64,000 nucleotides of DNA from positions 9,351,501 through 9,415,500 of the forward strand of contig CM061102.1 in the NCBI GenBank assembly GCA_030770545.1, written 5' to 3'. Below, piece after piece: positions 48,801-58,400 of the stretch; the first letter of the stretch is position 1, and every line of letters starts with the position of its first letter. The stretch comes from Macropodus opercularis. Lineage: Eukaryota > Chordata > Actinopteri > Anabantiformes > Osphronemidae. A program made the position numbers and the translations under genes. A model generated the notes under the pieces. That model saw nothing but the letters and a program-made list of their open reading frames with translations. It made no database searches and was not told the origin of the DNA.

Positions 48801-50768
48801 TCGATAGCTCAGCTGGTAGAGCGGAGGACTGTAGGTTAATTGCAGTAGGTATCCTTAGGTCGCTGGTTCAATTCCGGCTCGAAGGATGAGGTTTTTGATT
48901 GTGCCACAAAATCAAAAAAATACTCACATTTCTGCATATTTCTCAGGTGCTGCCTCCGTACACGCGTAGACCTTCCTTGTGACATGTCTGCCCTTCGATA
49001 GCTCAGCTGGTAGAGCGGAGGACTGTAGGTTAATTGCAGCAGGTATCCTTAGGTCGCTGGTTCAATTCCGGCTCGAAGGATGACGTTTTTGATTGCGCCA
49101 CAAAATCAAACAAATATCTCACATATCTGCATATTTCTCAGGTGCTGCCTCCGTACACGCGTAGACCTTCCTTGTGACATGTCTGCCCTTCGATAGCTCA
49201 GCTGGTAGAGCGGAGGACTGTAGGTTAATTGCAGCAGGTATCCTTAGGTCGCTGGTTCAATTCCGGCTCGAAGGATGAGGTTTTTGATTGTGCCACAAAA
49301 TCAAAAAAATACTCACTTATCTGCATATTTCTCAGGTGCTGCCTCCAAACACGTGTAGACCTTCCTTGTGACATGTCTGCCCTTCGATAGCTCAGCTGGT
49401 AAAGCGGAGGACTGTAGGTTAATTGCAGCAGGTATCCTTAGGTCGCTGGTTCAATTCCGGCTCGAAGGATGACGTTTTTGATTGCGCCACAAAATCAAAC
49501 AAATATCTCACATTTCTGCATATTTCTCACGTGTTGCCTCCAAACACGCGTAGACCTTCCTTGTGACATGTCTGCCCTTCGATAGCTCAGCTGGTAGAGC
49601 GGAGGACTGTAGGTTAATTGCAGCAGGTATCCTTAGGTCGCTGGTTCAATTCCGGCTCGAAGGACGAGGTTTTTGATTGTGCCACAAAATCAAAAAAATA
49701 CTTACATTTCTGCATATTTCTCAGGTGTTGCCTCCAAACACGTGTAGACCTTCCTTGTGACATGTCTGCCCTTCGATAGCTCAGCTGGTAGAGCGGAGGA
49801 CTGTAGGTTAATTGCAGCAGGTATCCTTAGGTCGCTGGTTCAATTCCGGCTCGAAGGATGACGTTTTTGATTGCGCCACAAAATCAAACAAATATCTCAA
49901 ATTTCTGCATATTTCTCAGGTGCTGCCTCCGTACACGCGTAGACTTTGGATGTGACATGTCTGGTCGCTGGTTCAATTCCGGCTCGAAGGATGACGTTTT
50001 TGATTGCGCCACAAAATCAAACAAATATCTCACATTTCTGCATATTTCTCAGGTGCTGCCTCCGTACACGTGTAGACCTTCCTTGTGACATGTCTGCCCT
50101 TCGATAGCTCAGCTGGTAGAGCGGAGGACTGTAGGTTAATTGCAGCAGGTATCCTTAGGTCGCTGGTTCAATTCCGGCTCGAAGGATGAGGTTTTTGATT
50201 GTGCCACAAAATCAAAAAAATACTCACTTATCTGCATATTTCTCAGGTGCTGCCTCCAAACAGGTGTAGACCTTCCCTGTGACATGTCTGCCCTTCGATA
50301 GCTCAGCTGGTAGAGCGGAGGACTGTAGGTTAATTGCAGCAGGTATCCTTAGGTCGCTGGTTCAATTCCGGCTCGAAGGATGAGGTTTTTGATTGTGCCA
50401 CAAAATCAAAAAAATACTCACTTATCTGCATATTTCTCAGGTGTTGCCTCCAAACACGTGTAGACCTTCCTTGTGACATGTCTACCCTTCGATAGCTCAG
50501 CTGGTAGAGCGGAGGACTGTAGGTTAATTGCAGTAGGTATCCTTAGGTCGCTGGTTCAATTCCGGCTCAAAGGATGAGGTTTTTGATTGTGCCACAAAAT
50601 CAAAAAAATACTCACATTTCTGCATATTTCTCAGGTGCTGCCTCCGTACACGCGTAGACCTTCCTTGTGACATGTCTGCCCTTCGATAGCTCAGCTGGTA
50701 GAGCGGAGGACTGTAGGTTAATTGCAGCAGGTATCCTTAGGTCGCTGGTTCAATTCCGGCTTGAAGGA
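45879..50768 (+). tRNA. tRNA-Tyr(GTA) copies, block 9 (25 genes)
   Basis: Starts (89 bp each): 45879, 46073, 46268, 46463, 46658, 46853, 47047, 47241, 47436, 47630, 47825, 48019, 48214, 48409, 48604, 48798, 48992, 49187, 49381, 49576, 49770, 50098, 50292, 50486, 50680. 47630 and 49381 have G22-to-A. 47047-47825 recur at 48798-49576 (1,751 bp), and 40821-41404 match 47047-47630 (6,226 bp). 48214 has GGTCGGTGG, as at 42377. 50292 is consensus. Confidence 0.93.
49963..49991 (+). pseudogene. 3'-only tRNA-Tyr fragment
   Basis: GTCTG-GGTCGCTGG junction as at 7802; the ninth and last unit of this kind. Confidence 0.92.
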
Positions 50769-50873
50769 TGACGTTTTTGATTGCGCCACAAAATCAAACA
50801 AATACTCACATTTCTGCATATTTCTCAGGTACTGCCTCCGTACACGCGTAGACTTTGGTTTTGACATGTCTGC

Positions 50874-50920
50874 CCTTAGCTAGCTCAGCTGGTAGAGCGG
50901 AGGACTGTGGGTTAATTGCA
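50874..50920 (+). pseudogene. Terminal, truncated tRNA-Tyr copy
   Basis: The last array unit starts CCTTAGCTAGCTCAGC (acceptor strand altered), has the anticodon triplet changed from GTA to GTG, and stops inside the intron where unique AT-rich DNA begins. The 3' exon is absent. GTG would be a His anticodon, but the copy cannot fold into a tRNA. Confidence 0.9.
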
Positions 50921-51119
50921 TTTTTTTGCCGGTTTCTCTGCTTCTGCCTTTGTACACACGTTGAACAGCAAATCTTTTCACATCTTTACGTACCCAGAGC
51001 TGCCAGTGATGAGGAAGTCTAATCTTTCAGCTTTCACAACTGTAGGATCAATCCCAATACTCATGCATCACTCCTTTTGTACTGGCGAAATTTTCTACAC
51101 ACAATTATCAAGTTGATGA
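50921..51119. other. Junction between tRNA array and AP2B1 3' end
   Basis: Short unique sequence between the last repeat unit and the likely AP2B1 polyadenylation signal. AP2B1 transcription probably ends here, less than 200 bp from the array and on the opposite strand to it. No gene is seen. Confidence 0.5.
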
Positions 51120-51125
51120 TTTATT
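51120..51125 (-). terminator. AP2B1 polyadenylation signal (AATAAA)
   Basis: TTTATT on the plus strand is AATAAA on the minus strand, 1.32 kb after the AP2B1 stop. It is the best-placed canonical hexamer before the array begins. Use is inferred. Confidence 0.45.
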
Positions 51126-52447
51126 CACGTGTGGGAATAACAAATCATTAACGACAGTACAGCAATGACATTTCTGATTATTAACCTAATAATCGTTTCC
51201 TCTATTCAGTCTACTGGCAACATTTGGAAATATTCTATAGTGGGACTGCAAGAGAACATTTGATGAGCTACATAATCTACACAAGCACTGGACATCAATG
51301 TATATGAGTAACTCGTATCTTAACTAATTTCCTATAACATACAACGGTAATATTAGGTTATATTGACACACATTTAAACCCACCTGGCATTTAATTCATG
51401 TGAATGTTTGGTCCTGTGCGACTGGCTAGACAATGGCATGAAGATAAAACCAATCCTGAAAAGGTGAAGACATCTAAAGCCCCCTACTAAAATGAAAGCA
51501 GTTAAATGAAACACACAGAGGTAGATGCACATTAAATAGAAATGGCAATATAAGGTGTACAGACATACATACAACTACGTTGTTGCAGTAAACACAGAAA
51601 TCATGAAAATATTAACATCTCAGATCAGTTAACAAATATTTTCAAGTTGGAGTGGCACTGGTGTGAGAACACATCAATAGCAGATGTAATTAGTGTAGAG
51701 GTTTACAGCTAACAAACAAAGTCTTGCAAACTTTACATGTTGGCAAACTGCTCAGAAGCTTCTTTCTTTTCTGACTATGTCTCTCCACTAAACAGTCTTC
51801 ACACAACTCACTACATCAGAAATGTTTGTAACGTGAACTATGAAATGCACACGTAACGAATAATGTTTGTTGGCTGAGCATGTCCAGATGTTAGTGTGGT
51901 GTCAACAGGCATTAATACACATTGTTGGTTCCTTGGACATGTCAACTGTAAAAAGAAACTATTCAACAATTATATAATTCTGTGTGTACAAAGCCAATAA
52001 CAAAAATAGCAAAGAAGCCACTTACTGTACAAAATAAAAAATGGCTTCATGGACACTTTGGAAGATGTTTCTTTCCCAATCAGGACAGTGTTACCATCAC
52101 TCACATCTTTACAACAATAAGACACCAAGTTAGTTCAGGAGAAAATGGACAGGTTTTCACTGGAAGTTAAAAAAAGGAATAGGGGAATTGAATAAAAGGA
52201 TTCAATGCTTTTTAACTGCCAAAATAATGGAATAAGATGCATGTTTAACTTGGATACAGAACCAAGAGTATGAAGATACTTTTTGATCTCTTGAGGTATG
52301 ATCATAGTAAAATTCCAAAATTGTATGGTATGCATTATTAATTGCTTGGATTCCCTTGTTTTGGCAGCTACCCCTACATGGCAGAAAGTGATAAAACATT
52401 GCTGTTTGTTGCCAGGATGAAGCAGAATCCCCAAGTATCAGAGCAGA
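51126..52447 (-). other. Probable AP2B1 3'UTR
   Basis: AT-rich sequence following the AP2B1 stop codon with no other supported gene. Long 3'UTRs are usual for AP2B1. The exact end is uncertain. Confidence 0.5.
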
Positions 52448-55400
52448 TCAGTTCTTCAGCACAGAGTCATACATCTGGTAGATGTACTGCGAAACCTCAG
52501 GTGCCCGACACTTGAGAGATAGCTGTAAAAAAAAGAAAAAAAAAAGAGAGTGTGTTTTGTAGTCTGTGACATGTTCTAATCTCAGCAACCCTGACACAAT
52601 TTAAACTCAAAGATAATCTGCAAATCATTGAACATTACCGTGTAGTTGGGATTGCCAGGCTGGATGCGGAGCTCAGCCAAGATCCAAATGCCATTGGTTA
52701 GCTTGAGGGACTGATACAGCATATCCTGGCCTTCTACATTTCTCTTGGCAATGGTGTAGATGTTGTTATTCTGCAGCTTCCCTGATACGGTGTCTGCAAG
52801 GCAAGAATCAGTTACTTAGATAATAGACAGACCTCACTTCTAGTAGGGAAATCTAATTACTACGCAAGGAAACAACAAAGGTTGTAACCACTACTGGGGG
52901 CATAATCACTGTAACTACCATTAAAATGTTTGTATACATGCGCTACTGCAAAGACATCAGGGAAGGAATTAACTCTATAAAGGGTGTTAATAATCTGATG
53001 GGATATTGTACAACACTGCTGCTGCTATCAACAGATTTCTCGAGATGTTAACTATCCTGTCACCATGATAGAAGAATAATCGTATGAGTTTTAAAAAAAT
53101 TTAACAAGCTGAAGGCATCCTCTGGGTTCTCAAGAAGGAATTCCAAGATAGGCATGTGGGTGGACAAAGAAAACAAAAGAGACAAGAGTGAGATTGCTGA
53201 GTGACTTGTAATTTGTTTTGTGTGCTTTTACTTCCTGCAGACATCAGGAGATTTCTTAATTTAATGTTTTGTTAGTTAAGACGTTTCTATTGTTTATTGC
53301 TTTTGTTTCCAGAGAAACCTGGCTTACCTGCATTTAGGTGGCACTCCTTTATCTGGTACTGTAGCTCATTCTCATTAGGAATGTCTTTCCAGGTTGCCAG
53401 AAACACCTGCCGTTCTGAAAAAGGGGACACAGGGAATCTGATCAACATTAGTGACGCTGAAAACAGATTTTTGAACCGAGCAAGATTAAATATCATATGG
53501 AGGCAGTATGGGACATTAAATAATGGTCAGTAAATTATATGCCATTGTTTTGCATAGAATGTATGGAATGAACAAAGTTGGGACAGAGGTCTGTTCTATT
53601 CTATTCAGGGCTGGCAGCTCTTTTTTTTAGATAACTTGTTTTGTTTGTTATGTCAGACATCTGTCATTACATATATCAATTTAAGTCTGAGTTTGAGTTT
53701 CCCATCTTTAAAATTTGTGAAGCTAAAATGTTACAGTGCTGAGATGATTTAAAATTATAAATCATACCCATTTTTCCATCCTCAACAAAGAATATGTTGA
53801 GAGGGATTAGTACGCTGAAATAGAAGACATCAATGCTGTTCTTCACAGCCACCTATGCAGAAAAATAATAAAAGTTGTTAAAAGTCAACAAGATGCTTTT
53901 GCTCAAATATACTTATTGCTGTAAATTACGGTTTCTGTACCTGCAGATTATTGAGTGGATCCATCTTCATAACTGGACCAATGGTGTTGAGAGGCAATGA
54001 GATTTCAATGCTTTGGCTGGGCATCAGTGGAGTGTGAATGGGCAGAGGACTAGTGGGGATAACCCCAAAACTGGATGTAGGAAAGAAACAGAAATTGGTG
54101 GCTGTTCATAGACGTACCTTTATTCTTTATTTTGTGTAGTTTTAACGGACCAACTTTTTCATATAAATTTAAAAGTAAGACAACATCAGAGTAAAATATT
54201 TAAAACATTGCAGAGGTCCGAATACATTTTAGACCAACTGTGACAGAACACCCTTCCCATTATTTTTTAGACTGACCTGTTCTTGTTGAACTGAATTGCA
54301 AAGTCAGTCATGTGTTGCAGAGCCTTGTTAGTAAAGGTCATGTCCATGTACATGTGACCCTGGCGGCGGGAGAAGGTTCCAGAGATCTCCAGTCCCTTGG
54401 CTTTCACTGCAGGCAGCCAGACCTAGTAAAAAGTCAAATCAACATAGTAAATATTCTATTTAAATACTTTCAAACTAAGCTATTGTGTGTATGTCTATAT
54501 GGGCATTACACATTATTTTATTGAAGTCATAACTGCCAAACATAAAGCTGAAATGCGAACTTACTGCTTTAGGAACTATGTAGCCTCCAGTGGTGATGGC
54601 CATGCCTGTAGAAAGCTCAAACAAGTCATTGAGGCCGCTGCTGACAGCCGGAGGTGCTGGTGTAGGTGATGGCGCAAAAGTACTTGGGACAGATGAGGGG
54701 ATGAAGTTCTGACCCACCTAAAGCAAATACAAAAATAATGCAGACAAACAAACAAAGTATGTATAAGTAACAATTTCAACAAGCATAACTGATTAATAAT
54801 GTAACTTCAATGTTGACACGTAAAAATCAAAAAGTCACACCAAAGAATAAAAACAGACACCGAAAGTTGTTGCTGATTATATCGAAAAACTAAATTTCAA
54901 CTATATCAAGATTACGTGATTAGGAAAAACCCTTATGGCAGACAAAATATGCACATTAGTGAAATTTTGTGACCACGAGCACACAGATGCAGAATGTAAT
55001 AAATGAAAAATAAATGTAAGAGCGTTGTGGGTTGAATTCAGCAAGCATGCAGACAGGCTGGCTGCCAAACAGAAGGGCTTGACTTACTGCTGGACTTCCC
55101 CCAACACCTCCGCCCAGGTCTCCCCCCAGCTACAGGAGAGAGGACAGGCCCGAAAGACATTCAAATATCACAGACCACACAAACAAACACAGACAAAGAC
55201 AGAGACTTTTTTAGCAATAGCAACCTATCAAGAGGAAGCTTCAGATCCTGGGAAAATGCTAATAACAATTGTACTTGTCTGTACAAATTTAATCACAATC
55301 TGCATTAGACATTCAAGAACTTATTTCAGCTGCTTGGAGAAGTGGGTAAATGATCATTAAGTAAAAACACAGAGCTTAATGCAGGGACATTTCTATAAGA

Positions 55401-58400
55401 TATATGTTAATATACCAAATAATAAAATATATTCAAATTTGACAGATTTAATTCAGTATTTGGAACACATCAATTAATGCAATTCATAAATGTAATAATT
55501 TCTAAGCTAACAATGCCCAAGTCATGTTGTACATAACAGATTCAGCAAATGTGCAAATACAATTTAGCTATCAACTATTAACTTGCCTTAACTGTGTCAT
55601 GTTAAAATGGTATGAAAGTCTACATTTTTCATTCAAAATTGATCATTACAGTCAGAATCAGATGATTAATGTGATAAATTTCAGCTAAAAAGATGTTTGT
55701 TCTGTGGGCACCTGTAACTGTCCAAGGAGTAAGAACATTAAGCAAGGAAACACAAAATACATATCGACTGTTCAGCCATGTTTAGCTGATGCTTCCTATT
55801 TACAGTGACATTAATACCAGGTGTTTGTGACAGAGAGAGAGCGAACGAACGATCAAGCTCACCAAGCTGTCCAAGCCCCCTCCTAGAAGGTCCACTGCCC
55901 CCATCTGCATAGAAGAGACCTGGGGTACATTGACTGGAGGGCCCAGGTCCAGGTTGAGCAGGTCACCTAGCAGGTCACCTTGGCTTGGAATCACATGTGG
56001 CTGGTCCATGGCAGCTGCTGGCCCACCACTCACTGGGCTCTCACCTGTGTCAATGCTGTCATAGAAGAAAACAAGAGTGTGGTGATGGGCAGAAAATTTA
56101 AAAAAGGTTCAAGATAGGAGAGGATAAGGATAACTGCTGGCTGTGATTTTCCATGGTAGTGGTGTAGAACGAAGTGTAATACTGAACGAGTGAAAAGGTG
56201 AATTTAGACATTCAGTAAAAATGCAACATCCCAAGAATTTTCAGTCCATAAGCACCACTGAATCTGCTTTCAGACAAAGTTTTGCTTCCCTGTTTAACGC
56301 CAGAGAGGCGTGTGGTGTGATGAGTAATGTCCTGTTCTTCAGAACAGTTGGAGACGCATAAAATGCTGCTAGGAGTGTTTTTAGATTAGATATAAAGTGT
56401 TACATATATCTCTGAGTTGATGCAACACTTTTGTGTGACACAAACTGTTTACAGGCCATAGAACATAGATTGAGAGCCCAAAATGGGAACCTGAGGTCTA
56501 AACTGGTACAGTAGTCGACTCTGTCAGATCAAATTTTCTCTTTGTCTTAAATGCTGAACTTTGTTTGCTACTTGCATGACACACAGTATGTAAGTGAGTG
56601 AAAACATACATAATTTAAATAAATGATTGGTCTATTGCTGACCTGCTATGCTGAACAGGAAGGTGTTTCCGGTGAATTCCATGGCTGCCCTCTACAAAAG
56701 CGCTGGGGGGTTTGTGATAGACCGAAGCCAGAGAGCCAATGTGGCAGATAAGCTCATCCAGTAAAGTGGGTTCAATCAGGTCTGTCTCCTCTGAGATCAG
56801 AGGCTTTTCTGACAAGACCACCTCCTTGGCAGTCACAGGGTCAGTTGACAACAGTCGCCAATAAATGTAACCCCTGTCACGCAAGTCTGGGTTGTCAGAG
56901 TCCTGTAGAAGGGAGGAGGTCAACATGTGTAGGCATTAAAACTCATATATATATATAGGATTATTACAGAACAATGAAGATTGGAAAATAAAAGCAAAAA
57001 ACTGTGACTAAATAACGGAAACTGTTGTAAACCTGCACCTCTTTACAACAACAGGACATTACTCACCTGAGTGGCCAGGCTGAGGACCTGCTGCACCAGC
57101 TCCTGAGTTTCTGATGGCTTCTTAAGGAACAGCTTGACAATGGCAGTTAACAGAGTGAGCTGGACCTGTGAATCAAGCACGCAGTGTTTTTATATTTATA
57201 TACATATATATTATTTTATATTGTGGTCCTTTTCCAGTGCATAGTACCAGTCAAACCCTATCCCTCTTTCATCTTTATGAACTAACCTGTGTGCTCTCAT
57301 CATGGAAACCTTCAAGGAAGCTCTCCAATAATTCATCAGCATTATCGATCCTCTCAGCATACTCGCCAACAATCCATATCATGGCAGCACGAGCATCAGG
57401 CTCATCCAGAGAGTCCAGATTCTCACAAAGTGTGGCAATAATGCTTTCATACCTGAAGCAGACCACTGTCTCAGTGATGGAGCTTACATCATTAACATAC
57501 TATGTGTAATATTAAGTATATGGATATAAATATTGAGTAAGGTGCTGTATCATTGACAGTTTAGTTAGCTGTTGTTTGGTGAGTTATCTGTGATTCAGTG
57601 GGAAACATACTTGTTGGGATACTTGCGGAAGATGTCTCTGATAACCACAATAGCCTCCTGAACCACATAGTTGACCTTAGTCTGAATCAGGTCCAGCAGC
57701 GTGCTGACACAACGCTCAGCTGATTGCTGAAGACGAACAGGAGAGCGGAAAATTTTCAACATTAGATGGGTGAAAAATATCTTAATTACTCACAGTATGA
57801 TTAAAACAAAAACATTTCTTACCTCAACTTTGATGGCACAACGTCCAATGGCTCGTACAGCCTTACGCACAAAGTCAACATCCACCTCTGTGGCATATTC
57901 CTTCAGTTCAGCTAGCACCTGAAAGTGCCACAAAAGTAGTGAAGTATGTTTACACAAAACCACACAAACATAATTAAGTGGTTACTAAAATTATGGGTGT
58001 TAGTTGGACCATTTGTCAACAATAGGCAAAAAGAAATTATGTATATTACATAAAACGTAGTTGTGTACCTGGGCAATGTTGGCCTGAGAAGCTAAACGAA
58101 TCATGATGTCCAGTTTCTCCAGTTTCACATATATGGGGTCATTGTACTTGACAAAGAACACTTTAATCTCCTGCTTCAGAATCTCAGGTCTGCAATGGTT
58201 ATATAACATTACACATTGATACGTTTATTATTATTATTTATACCAAATTAATGTCAATTTAAAAGAAAAAGCACACAAAACAGCAGCTGTTAACACAGCA
58301 AAACCATAGGTAATGCAAAGTAGTTTGTTGCAAACAAGCAAATGCAAACATATTAAAGCAATGACAAAGTGAAGTTCACTTCACTTTGTCATATAATATT

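Larger units (their letters stand above)
6662..50920 (+). repeat. Tandem tRNA-Tyr(GTA) array, 194-195 bp monomers
   Basis: A continuous head-to-tail array with all genes on the plus strand. Each monomer holds an 89-bp tRNA-Tyr gene, then TGACG or TGAGG, a T5 run, and a spacer containing the near-constant words GCCACAAAATCAAA, TCTGCATATTTCTCAGG and GACATGTCTGC. Start-to-start distances are almost always 194 or 195 bp; exceptions are 185 bp (a 9-10 bp spacer deletion), 208 bp (a 14-bp insertion), 141 bp (an internal deletion) and about 327 bp (where a unit holding only a 3' tRNA fragment is interposed). I count 222 tRNA 5' ends, 219 copies with both halves, and nine interposed 3'-only fragments. 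Monomers differ by a few point changes that recur in the same order in distant blocks, which shows block duplication by unequal exchange. No protein gene is present; the 60-90 codon open frames are by-products of the repeat. Confidence 0.98.

Noticed and set aside
7648..50088. Many 60-96 codon open frames on both strands with recurring sequences
   Set aside because: They fall at fixed positions of the tRNA repeat monomer and appear or vanish with single base changes such as C56-to-A. They read through tRNA genes in antisense or sense and have no codon-use or homology support.
6662..50920. CRISPR-like or satellite interpretation of the regular repeat
   Set aside because: The repeat contains a complete tRNA gene with acceptor stem, A and B boxes, intron and terminator, and the spacers are themselves repeats, unlike CRISPR spacers. 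It is a tandem gene array rather than a plain satellite.
6662..50920. tRNA-derived SINE family
   Set aside because: Units are strictly head-to-tail with a fixed period, have no A-rich or simple tail at a 3' end, and show no target-site duplications. The tRNA part is full length with an intron, which retroposed SINE heads lack.
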